Source: Serratia quinivorans (GTDB taxonomy: Bacteria > Pseudomonadota > Gammaproteobacteria > Enterobacterales > Enterobacteriaceae). Taken from it: DNA of 64,000 nt. The notes beneath the pieces were generated by a model that saw only the letters and a program-made list of their open reading frames with translations, searched no databases and had not been told where the DNA came from. The position numbers were made by a program, and so were the translations under genes. Positions 16,026 to 23,500 of this stretch are shown here, piece after piece. The stretch is from NCBI RefSeq assembly GCF_946227985.1, contig NZ_CAMKGL010000002.1, positions 85,266 through 149,265 on the forward strand. The letters are read 5' to 3'. Position 1 is the first letter of the stretch, and each line of letters starts with the position of its first letter.

Positions 16026-17723
16026 TCAGGAGGCCCAGTTTTTCCGCTTGCTGGTTTTGCCCAGGCCCGGATTAAAGCTGTTGGTCGGGTCGGCGCTGCG
16101 GTAGAACGCCTGCAGGTCGGGTTTGGCCGGGTACAGATGGCCGACGTTATGTTCCGCCGGGTACTCCGCACCGCGCTGGTCGAGGATCGCCAGCATTTTC
16201 TCTTTCAATGCGTGGCTGTCGACGCCTTTTTTCACCACATAATCCTGATGGAATACGTGACACATAAAGTGGCCGTAATACAGCTTGTGCACCAACTGGC
16301 TGTCGATTTCCGGCGGCAGGGTTTCGAACCAGTCGGTGTCATTACGGCGCAACGCGATATCCAGCGCCAGAATATCTTCTACCTTGTCGGCGTGCACCGC
16401 ATGGTAACGCACGGCGGCACCGGCGGCGGCAAAGCGATGCAGGAAGGCTTTCTTGCCCTCGTCCGGGGTGCAGGTGAAGAACTCGCCGTCGGCCTGGGCA
16501 AAGTACTGTTTCAGGTACTGCTGCGCTTCTTCAACCCCCGGACCGGCCATTTTCAGCAGCAGGTGATGCTCAAAGCGTTCGCGGTAGTCTTTCATCCGTT
16601 TCGGCAGGTGGCTGGGGGCCAGATGGCTCAGGCCCTGCATCAGCCGGTCGGTCAGGTTGTGCGGCAGTAATGGCAGCTTGTTAAGGCTGGCATCCATACG
16701 GCCTTTCAGGGTGAAGAAGCTGGGCATCTGGTCGGTGCCGAGCTTGTCGATCAACATAAAGGTATCTTTGCCGTACACCTCGGCAATATCAAAAATATCC
16801 CGGTGCATATACTCGCCGGCTACCGGCAGGTTGTCGAACTGGCTGAGCATATGGCGGCGCAGTTCGGTCAACACGGCGGTGTCGTTGGTACCGATATAAA
16901 ACACCTGTTCCTTGCCTTCTTTCTCGAAGGTGTCCAGCCGTACCGCAAACACCGCCAGCTTGCCGGCGCAGCCGGAGGCTTCGTACAAGCGGCGCTTGTC
17001 GGCATTAAAGCGGGAGGGCGTATCGGCATCGACGTCGCGTACCCGGCTGGCGTATTCGTTGTCGGAAGCACGCAGTTCGCCGTGCTCGACATCTTCCGGC
17101 CGGTAGTCGCCTTTTTCCAGCCGGGTGAGAATTTCCTCCGGCGTATCGCCGAGGTTAATCCCCAAATGGTTTACCAGCCGCAGTTGGCCGTCTTCCCCCA
17201 ACTGGGCGTACAGCGCCATCTCGGTGTAGGCCGGGCCGCGCTTGACCAGCGAACCACCGGAGTTATTACACACGCCGCCAATCACCGACGCACCGATACA
17301 GGAGGAGCCGATTACCGAATGCGGCTCGCGGCCATAAGGTTTGAGCAATTTTTCCAACTGATTGAGGGTGCTGCCGGGGAAACCGACCACCTGTTTGCCG
17401 TTATCCAGCACCTGCACGTGGTTGAGCCGCAGGGTGCTGATAATGACGACATCGCGGTCGTAGTCGTTGCCGCTGGGGGTAGAACCTTCGGTCAGGCCGG
17501 TATTGGCTGCCTGCATGATGACAATTTTGTCGGCAGCGACGCAGGCCTCCAGCAGTTGCCAGAGCTGCAACAGGCTGGTCGGGAACACCACCGCCAGTGC
17601 CTGGCCAACGCCGGAGCGAAAGCCTTTGCGGTAGCGTTCGGTGCTGCGTTCGCCGGTCAGCAACTGCGGGCTGCCGACGATGCTTTTCAACTGATTGAGA
17701 AATGTCTGGTTGGACTGCGTCAT
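16026..17723 (-). CDS. dld: Quinone-dependent D-lactate dehydrogenase
   Basis: A 565-residue FAD enzyme bound to the inner face of the cytoplasmic membrane, oxidising D-lactate to pyruvate and reducing ubiquinone. The N-terminal PCMH-type FAD domain includes MQAANTGLTEGSTPSG, VVGFPGSTLNQLEKLL and GSSCIGASVIGGVCNNSGGS. The C-terminal membrane-binding domain carries many Lys/Arg-rich segments (DLPKRMKDYRERFEHH-like stretch) and ends KTSKRKN. Length matches E. coli Dld. ATG 17723 with GGGAGATC upstream gives the family start (MTQSNQTFLNQL). An ERIC repeat starts 18 bp upstream of the start codon, so the dld leader or promoter abuts it. Confidence 0.95.
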   Translation of the reverse strand: MTQSNQTFLNQLKSIVGSPQLLTGERSTERYRKGFRSGVGQALAVVFPTSLLQLWQLLEACVAADKIVIMQAANTGLTEGSTPSGNDYDRDVVIISTLRLNHVQVLDNGKQVVGFPGSTLNQLEKLLKPYGREPHSVIGSSCIGASVIGGVCNNSGGSLVKRGPAYTEMALYAQLGEDGQLRLVNHLGINLGDTPEEILTRLEKGDYRPEDVEHGELRASDNEYASRVRDVDADTPSRFNADKRRLYEASGCAGKLAVFAVRLDTFEKEGKEQVFYIGTNDTAVLTELRRHMLSQFDNLPVAGEYMHRDIFDIAEVYGKDTFMLIDKLGTDQMPSFFTLKGRMDASLNKLPLLPHNLTDRLMQGLSHLAPSHLPKRMKDYRERFEHHLLLKMAGPGVEEAQQYLKQYFAQADGEFFTCTPDEGKKAFLHRFAAAGAAVRYHAVHADKVEDILALDIALRRNDTDWFETLPPEIDSQLVHKLYYGHFMCHVFHQDYVVKKGVDSHALKEKMLAILDQRGAEYPAEHNVGHLYPAKPDLQAFYRSADPTNSFNPGLGKTSKRKNWAS

Positions 17724-17740
17724 GCCGATCTCCCTTCGAA

Positions 17741-17866
17741 TATACCCGTCATCTTTCAAGCTGCAGCGTTGTTATCTGCACTCGCTCAGCCCAGTTACTT
17801 ACTCGAGTAAGCGCCTGGGGATGAGCGAGTTGGCCACCTAGCTACAACTTGAAAGCTATAGGGTAT
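17741..17866. repeat. ERIC element between dld and the map paralogue
   Basis: A 126-bp imperfect palindrome with ends TATACCC/GGGTAT. The core contains CTCGCTCAGCCCAGTTACTT and AGTAAGCGCCTGGGGAT, which match the central inverted repeat used by classical ERIC primers. The size fits the standard 127-bp ERIC form. Direction cannot be set from its position. Confidence 0.85.
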
Positions 17867-17914
17867 GAATTGAATTACTAACTTATTAGGCTACTGGCCT
17901 GGTGGCTTAATAGC
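17867..17914. repeat. 16-bp-period repeat run behind the map paralogue
   Basis: Three consecutive 16-bp units (starting at 17867, 17883 and 17899) resemble the iterons around parA: for example TTATTAGGCTACTGGC against TTATTAAGTTGATAGC. The run spans the map stop codon and touches the ERIC end. The outer two units are degenerate (9-10 of 16 matching), so the match is suggestive only. Confidence 0.45.
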
Positions 17915-18701
17915 GTTCTGCAAAACCGGCCTGGCGTTCTTCGTCCCGCAGCGTCAGGATCTCCACGCCGTCGGCGGTGACTGCCACGGTGTGTTCCCAT
18001 TGGGCCGACAGCTTTTTGTCGCGGGTTACCACCGTCCAGCCGTCTTTCTTCTGTTTAATCCGGTGGTCGCCCTGGTTAATCATGGGCTCGATGGTAAACA
18101 CCATGCCTTCCTGCAAGACCATACCGGTTCCCGGTTGGCCAAAGTGCAGCACCGCCGGCTCTTCGTGCATATCCCGGCCGATACCGTGACCGCAGTACTC
18201 ACGCACAATACTGTAGCCGGCCTGTTCGGCATGCTGTTGAATAGCGTGGCCGATATCACCCAGCGTCGCCCCCGGTTTTACTGCCCGGATGCCTTGCCAC
18301 AATGACTCATACACGTTGTTCACCAGGCGTTTGGCCACCGGCGTGGTCTGGCCGATGCAGTACATCTTGCTGGAGTCGGCGATATAGCCGTCGTTTTCCA
18401 GCGTAATGTCGACGTTAACAATCATGCCGGAGCGCAAAATTTTGCTGACCGACGGAATGCCGTGGCAGACAACGTCGTCAATTGAGGTATTGAGCACATA
18501 AGGGAAATCGTACTGCCCTTTGCTGGCCGGGCGCGATTTCAGCTCATTGACAATAAAGGCCTCGGCGCGGTCGTTGATCTCCATGGTGGAAATACCGTCG
18601 ACAATCACCTCATCGAGCATAGCAAACACCTGCGCCAGCAGGGCGCCAGAGTGGCGCATTTTGGCAATCTGTTCCGGCGTTTTGATCACAATCTCTTTCA
18701 C
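17907..18701 (-). CDS. map: Type I methionine aminopeptidase (paralogue)
   Basis: A 264-residue cytoplasmic metallopeptidase that removes initiator methionine. All metal ligands and catalytic residues can be placed: His in CHGIPS, Asp in NVDITLENDGYIADSSK (two ligands), His in CGHGIGRDMHEEP, Glu in FTIEPMIN and Glu in QWEHTVAV. The housekeeping map of enterobacteria precedes rpsB/tsf, which are not here, so this is probably a second copy. Its ATG overlaps the ParD-like gene by 4 bp, so the two are translated together. The CxxC zinc-type N-terminal extension of some isoforms is absent. Confidence 0.9.
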   Translation of the reverse strand: MKEIVIKTPEQIAKMRHSGALLAQVFAMLDEVIVDGISTMEINDRAEAFIVNELKSRPASKGQYDFPYVLNTSIDDVVCHGIPSVSKILRSGMIVNVDITLENDGYIADSSKMYCIGQTTPVAKRLVNNVYESLWQGIRAVKPGATLGDIGHAIQQHAEQAGYSIVREYCGHGIGRDMHEEPAVLHFGQPGTGMVLQEGMVFTIEPMINQGDHRIKQKKDGWTVVTRDKKLSAQWEHTVAVTADGVEILTLRDEERQAGFAERY

Positions 18702-18901
18702 CCGACAATCTCCTTCAACGTCAGCGCGTTATCTTTCATCATTTTTTTTACCAGTTGGGGATAGGTCAGTTCCGGATGGAACTCCGCCAACATGCCAATC
18801 TTGATCCAGTATTCCGCCTGCGCGTTGATCGAACGCGTCATCGTCAGGCTGGCGAGGCGCAGATCGTCATGCAGCGCGTCAGAAATTTTCACAATGCCCA
18901 T
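18698..18901 (-). CDS. ParD-like ribbon-helix-helix protein coupled to map
   Basis: A 67-residue protein of the ParD-like antitoxin family: MGIVKISDALHDDLRLASLT, then RSINAQAEYWIKIGMLAEFHPELTY. The opening strand and two helices fit a ribbon-helix-helix DNA-binding fold. The ATG at 18901 has GGAG six bases upstream; a second ATG four codons earlier is less likely. No ParE toxin is present; the gene in the toxin position is the methionine aminopeptidase, overlapped by 4 bp. It may autoregulate this operon. Its function is otherwise unknown. Confidence 0.75.
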   Translation of the reverse strand: MGIVKISDALHDDLRLASLTMTRSINAQAEYWIKIGMLAEFHPELTYPQLVKKMMKDNALTLKEIVG

Positions 18902-19070
18902 CGTCTGCTCCATAAGTGATTTATATGCGAAGTGTATATGGTTTGGATGGTGAAAATTTTGCTTTCCGTGGCATGGGAATATTCTTGGTCACAATGATTG
19001 TCGCCGTCCGGCAATGCGTTTATTGTGATAAACGACTTTTTTGCACTGATTTTTCAGAAGGATTTAGGGC

Positions 19071-20174
19071 GTGAGCAAATTACGTGTTGGGGTGATCTTT
19101 GGCGGTAAATCGGCGGAGCATGAAGTTTCGCTGCAGTCGGCAAAAAACATTGTGGATGCAATCGACAAAGAGAAGTTTGACGTCACGCTGCTGGGGATCG
19201 ACAAGCAGGGGCAATGGCACATTAACGATGCGTCCAATTACCTGCTGAATGCGGAAAACCCGGCGCTGATTGCGCTGAACCGCTCAAATAAAAATGTGGC
19301 GCTGATCCCCGGTCAGGAGAAACAGCAACTGATCGAGTCGGGCAGCCAGGGCGCACTGGGCCAGTTGGATGTGATATTCCCGATCGTACACGGCACATTG
19401 GGCGAAGACGGTTCGCTGCAGGGGCTGTTGCGAATGGCTAATCTGCCGTTCGTCGGTGCCGGCGTGTTGGGGTCGGCGGTCAGCATGGATAAAGACGTGA
19501 CTAAACGCCTGCTGCGTGATGCCGGGCTGGCGATAGCACCGTTTGTGACGCTGACCCGCAGCAATCGCGCCAAATTCGATTTTGAGCAGCTTAGCAAACG
19601 TCTGGGGCTGCCGCTGTTTGTTAAACCGGCCAACCAGGGCTCTTCGGTCGGCGTCAGCAAGGTACAGGATCGCGCCGGTTTTGAGGCTGCGGTGGCGCTG
19701 GCGTTCAGCTTCGATCATAAGGTGCTGGTGGAGTCGGCGATTGTCGGCCGTGAAATAGAGTGCGCGGTATTGGGCAACGACGAGCCACAGGCCAGCCAGT
19801 GTGGTGAAATCGTGCTGAGCGACGCCTTCTATTCCTACGACACCAAATACATCAATGAGCAGGGCGCTCAGGTGATAGTGCCGGCGGCGATTGAGCCGGA
19901 GGTGAGCGATAAAATCCGCGACGTGGCGCTAAAAGCCTTTCGGGCGCTGGAGTGTTTCGGGCTGGCGCGCGTCGATGTATTTCTGACGCCGGACAACAAC
20001 GTGGTGATCAACGAAATCAACACGCTGCCAGGCTTTACCAATATCAGCATGTACCCCAAACTTTGGGCCGCCAGCGGCGTGAGCTACAGCCAACTGATCA
20101 CTCGCCTGATTGAGCTGGCGCTGGAACGCCATCAGCAGGATCGCGCTTTGAACAGTTCGGTGTTTGATCGGTAA
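19071..20174 (+). CDS. ddlA: D-alanine--D-alanine ligase A
   Basis: A 367-residue ATP-grasp ligase that joins two D-Ala for peptidoglycan precursor synthesis in the cytoplasm. The start is GTG at 19071 after AAGGATTT. Motifs: [19 protein letters not shown] at the N-terminus, [12 protein letters not shown], the ATP-binding loop [13 protein letters not shown] and the metal site [20 protein letters not shown]. The sequence follows E. coli DdlA rather than DdlB, as expected for a locus outside the mra cluster. It is monocistronic. Confidence 0.96.
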   Translation: MSKLRVGVIFGGKSAEHEVSLQSAKNIVDAIDKEKFDVTLLGIDKQGQWHINDASNYLLNAENPALIALNRSNKNVALIPGQEKQQLIESGSQGALGQLDVIFPIVHGTLGEDGSLQGLLRMANLPFVGAGVLGSAVSMDKDVTKRLLRDAGLAIAPFVTLTRSNRAKFDFEQLSKRLGLPLFVKPANQGSSVGVSKVQDRAGFEAAVALAFSFDHKVLVESAIVGREIECAVLGNDEPQASQCGEIVLSDAFYSYDTKYINEQGAQVIVPAAIEPEVSDKIRDVALKAFRALECFGLARVDVFLTPDNNVVINEINTLPGFTNISMYPKLWAASGVSYSQLITRLIELALERHQQDRALNSSVFDR

Positions 20175-20180
20175 AACAAA

Positions 20181-20212
20181 CAGGGGCGAAGTGATATTCG
20201 CCCCTGGTTTTT
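20181..20212. terminator. Bidirectional terminator between ddlA and the binding-protein gene
   Basis: Ten-base perfect arms CAGGGGCGAA/TTCGCCCCTG, loop GTGATA, followed by GTTTTT on the plus strand. It lies between the two convergent stop codons. Confidence 0.85.
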
Positions 20213-20990
20213 ACTTCACCGTCACATCAATATCGCCAAAATACTTCTTCGCCAGCTCGCTCACGGTGCCCTGCTGTTTCACTTTGACGATCGCCTCATT
20301 CAGCTTTTTCTTCAGTGCGTCATCACCCTTACGCAGGCCGAAGGCAATGCCCTCACCGAGGATTTTGTCGTCGCTGACCGCATCGCCGACAAAGGCGAAG
20401 CCCTTACCGTCCGGGTGCGCCAGAAAACCGCTTTGGCCCGAAGGTGCCATGACCAGCGTTGCGTCGAGCCGCCCGGCGGTCAGGTCAAGATAAGCCTGGT
20501 TCTGATCCTGATAGGACACCACGTCCACACCCTGCGGTGCCCAGTGGGCCTTGGCGTAGGTTTCCTGTATCGAGCCTTGCAGCACGCCGACATGCTTGCC
20601 CGCCAGCGAGGTGGCGTTTGGCAACAGACCGCTGTCGGCCCTGGCTATCAGGCGATTCGGCACCTGATAGATTGAATCGGTAAAGTCTATTGCCTGACGG
20701 CGCTGGTCGGTGACGTTCATCGCCGAGTTGATAGCATCGAACTTGCGCGCCTTCAGCGCCGGGATCAGGCTGTCGAACGAGGTCTCGACCCAACTGCATT
20801 TTAACTGGGCGGCGGCACACACCGCGTTGCCCAGATCGATATCAAAACCTTCCAGCTTGCCGCTGGCCGACTTGGATTCGAATGGGGGATACAGCGCTTC
20901 CAGCCCGAAGCGCATCGTGTTTTCCGCCGCCAGCGTAGAACCGGCGGCCAGCAGGCAGCCTGCGGCGATCAACGTTTTCAGTGATGTCAT
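20211..20990 (-). CDS. Periplasmic amino-acid-type solute-binding protein
   Basis: A 259-residue type II periplasmic binding protein of the HisJ/ArtJ group. It has a signal peptide (cleavage near TLAAEN) and the family pattern MRFGLEALYPPFESKSASGK, then GFDIDLGNAVC and later DAINSAMNVTDQRRQAIDFT. The Asp and Arg in those motifs usually hold the amino group and carboxylate of basic or polar amino acids. No permease or ATPase gene adjoins it, so it must share a transporter encoded elsewhere. The methionine aminotransferase gene follows upstream on the same strand with a 42-bp gap, suggesting a joint operon. Confidence 0.85.
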   Translation of the reverse strand: MTSLKTLIAAGCLLAAGSTLAAENTMRFGLEALYPPFESKSASGKLEGFDIDLGNAVCAAAQLKCSWVETSFDSLIPALKARKFDAINSAMNVTDQRRQAIDFTDSIYQVPNRLIARADSGLLPNATSLAGKHVGVLQGSIQETYAKAHWAPQGVDVVSYQDQNQAYLDLTAGRLDATLVMAPSGQSGFLAHPDGKGFAFVGDAVSDDKILGEGIAFGLRKGDDALKKKLNEAIVKVKQQGTVSELAKKYFGDIDVTVK

Positions 20991-21032
20991 AGTTGGAGCC
21001 CTTTTCCCATGGTCAAAGCAAAAATAACTGCG

Positions 21033-22187
21033 TTATACCTGACACAGACGGCGTGCGCCCTCCAGCAGGGTCTCATTGTCTTTTGCAAAACTCAGTCGAA
21101 TGATGCCGGTGTTGGTGCCATCGCTGTAAAACGCCGACAGCGGGATCGTCGCGACTTTGGCTTCGCGGATCAGGCGCACCGCAAAATCGTTGTCGCTTTC
21201 GTTACTGAAACCGCTAAAGCGGGCCAGCATAAAGAAACTGCCACGGCTGGGCAGTAATTCAAAGCGCGAATCCTGCAGCGCGCTCGCCAGTAAATCACGC
21301 TTTTGTTGATAGAAGTCTGCCAGACCCAGATAACTTTGCGGATTGCCCAGCGCCTCGGCGAAGGCGTACTGCATCGGCGTATCGGCGGAGAACACCATAA
21401 ACTGATGCACCTTGCGGATCTCGTCCATCAACGCTGCCGGCGCCATGCAGTAGCCGACACGCCAGCCGGTCACGTGATAGGTTTTGCCAAATGACGACAC
21501 AATCACGCTGCGTTCGGCCAGCAGTGGGTGGCGCGCCATGCTGTGGTGGATATCGCCGTCGAACACCACGTGTTCATAAACCTCGTCGGACAGGATGACG
21601 ATATCGGTGTTGCGCGTCAGGGCGGTCAGCCGTTCGATGTCATGCTCGCCAAACACGCTGCCGGTCGGGTTGTGCGGACTGTTAACGATGATCATCCGCG
21701 TTTTGCTGTTGATGGCGGCGGCGACTTCGTCCCAGTCAATATGCAGATCCTGCAGCGACAGTTTGATGGCGACCGGCGTTGCCCCCTGCAAGCGTACGAT
21801 CGGCGCATAGCTGTCGAACGCCGGTTCAAAATAAATCACCTCATCGCCCGGATGCACCAGCGCGCTGATGGCGGAATACAATCCTTCACTGGCACTGGCA
21901 ATAACCGTGATTTCTTCGTCGGTGTCATAGCGTGCGCCATACAAACGTTCAACTTTATCCGCCAGTGCGGTGCGTAATGCCGCCACACCGCTCATCGGTG
22001 CGTACTGGTTATGACCCTTGCGCATGGCTTGCGCCACCGCTTCAACCAACTGCGGTTCACAGGCGAAGTTCGGTGCGCCCTGCGACAGGTTCAACGCCTG
22101 ATGTTCGGCGCTAAGCTGGCCGATAACGGTGAAAATAGTGGTGCCGACGTCCGGCAACTTCGAGCGGTGTGAGCAGGCGCTCTGCAT
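21033..22187 (-). CDS. ybdL: PLP-dependent methionine aminotransferase (YbdL type)
   Basis: A 384-residue fold-type I aminotransferase. It matches E. coli YbdL, which transaminates methionine and aromatic amino acids and is linked to methionine salvage. The PLP-binding lysine is in VSSFGKTYHVTGWRVGYC; other motifs are NQYAPMSGVAALR, NSPHNPTGSVF and SDEVYEH. It starts at ATG 22187 and heads the pair with the binding-protein gene downstream. The divergent LysR gene at 22455 is the likely regulator. It may use keto acids produced or imported with its partner, but that is inference. Confidence 0.87.
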   Translation of the reverse strand: MQSACSHRSKLPDVGTTIFTVIGQLSAEHQALNLSQGAPNFACEPQLVEAVAQAMRKGHNQYAPMSGVAALRTALADKVERLYGARYDTDEEITVIASASEGLYSAISALVHPGDEVIYFEPAFDSYAPIVRLQGATPVAIKLSLQDLHIDWDEVAAAINSKTRMIIVNSPHNPTGSVFGEHDIERLTALTRNTDIVILSDEVYEHVVFDGDIHHSMARHPLLAERSVIVSSFGKTYHVTGWRVGYCMAPAALMDEIRKVHQFMVFSADTPMQYAFAEALGNPQSYLGLADFYQQKRDLLASALQDSRFELLPSRGSFFMLARFSGFSNESDNDFAVRLIREAKVATIPLSAFYSDGTNTGIIRLSFAKDNETLLEGARRLCQV

Positions 22188-22454
22188 GAGTGGCTCCAGG
22201 GAAATGGGGGAGGTATCGCTTGATTAAGCATCACTAAGGGTGGGCCAACAAGGGAAAATTTGTCATACTAGCCATGCACTCAGATCATGACTGATTCCCC
22301 TTCATTCTTGAAACGATCTCGGCGTTGGCTGCGCTTACTTACCCGAATCACTGACTCATGTCAGCTCATCGGGTTGCGTTCACTGGCCGCCTTGATGTCG
22401 TTCCAATTATTTGGGGGAATCCTTGGAATTTCGGGGGATATCAAGGAAACCGCC

Positions 22455-23384
22455 ATGCAGATATCATTGCCGTCGCTCGACGTATTGAAAACCTTTGTGG
22501 TGGTGGCGCAACGGCTTAATTTCACCCATGCCGCCCAGAGCCTGCACCTGACGCAGGGCGCGGTCAGTCGGCAGATCCTCGGGCTGGAGCAGCATCTGGG
22601 TTACCCGTTGTTCAGCCGGCGCGCGCGCGGCCTGACGCTGACCCCGCAGGGCGCAATGCTGCTGGCACCGGTGCAGCAGGCACTGGGGCAACTGGACGAA
22701 GCGCTGGCGCGGGTGGGGGCGCAACCCGGCACTCTGCGCATCAAGTGCCCGACCTGCGCCATGCGCTGGGTGCTGCCGCGCATTATCCGGCTGCAAAATG
22801 AACGGCCGGAAATGCATATTGAGTTGACCGCCTCGGTGTCGCACGGGCTGGATTTTGGCGCAGAACATTTTGATGCCGCGGTGGTATTCGGCCAGCCACA
22901 GGGAAAAAAGTTGCGGGTGCATCATCTGTTCGATGAAATTCTCACGCCGGTCTGCACGCCGTCTTACCTGCCCGACTTGTCACGTCCACCCACGCCGGCC
23001 GATCTGGCGGATAAAACCCTGCTGCACCCCACGCGCGATCGCCGCGATTGGCTGTTGTGGCTGAAGGCGGCGGGGAGCGAGGCGTTGCCATCCGGCAAGG
23101 CGCAGCATTTCGATACGCTGGATCTGGCGATGAGCGCTGCGCTGCAAGGCTTTGGCATCGCCATCGGCGACCTTTGCCTGCTGGAGGAAGATATCCAGGC
23201 GCAGCGTATCGTCACGCCGTTCCCGCTCAGCGTGGTCAGCGGGGCAGCCTATTATTTGGTCTATCCTGAACGGGCGGTGGTGCCGCAGGCATTGACCGAA
23301 CTGGTCAATTTCCTCAGCGATGAAGCGGCGCAAAGCCGAAGCCGGCTGCAAAACTATCGACCGACCGCCGCTAACAGCTTGTAA
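22455..23384 (+). CDS. LysR-type regulator (GcvA-like), divergent from ybdL
   Basis: A LysR regulator of about 310 residues. The chosen ATG at 22455 follows AAGGA and begins LPSLDVLKTFVVVAQRLNFTHAAQSLHLTQGAVS, the typical helix-turn-helix position for the GcvA-like subgroup. An open frame extends upstream to 22287 but has no homologous features. The divergent spacer with the aminotransferase gene is 267 bp, long enough for two promoters; nothing else was seen in it. Confidence 0.85.
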   Translation: MQISLPSLDVLKTFVVVAQRLNFTHAAQSLHLTQGAVSRQILGLEQHLGYPLFSRRARGLTLTPQGAMLLAPVQQALGQLDEALARVGAQPGTLRIKCPTCAMRWVLPRIIRLQNERPEMHIELTASVSHGLDFGAEHFDAAVVFGQPQGKKLRVHHLFDEILTPVCTPSYLPDLSRPPTPADLADKTLLHPTRDRRDWLLWLKAAGSEALPSGKAQHFDTLDLAMSAALQGFGIAIGDLCLLEEDIQAQRIVTPFPLSVVSGAAYYLVYPERAVVPQALTELVNFLSDEAAQSRSRLQNYRPTAANSL

Positions 23385-23500
23385 CTTTTAACATTACAAA
23401 TTATTTCTGCGCCGAAAAGGAGTATGGCACACTGCCTTTTCACATTGATAAATCATCTCCGTCGCCGTCTGCGCTGGAAACATGCCTGAGATTAAATAAT

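Noticed and set aside
16803-17810. Long open frame antisense to dld
   Set aside because: It overlaps dld and runs across the ERIC repeat; no protein family pattern is visible.
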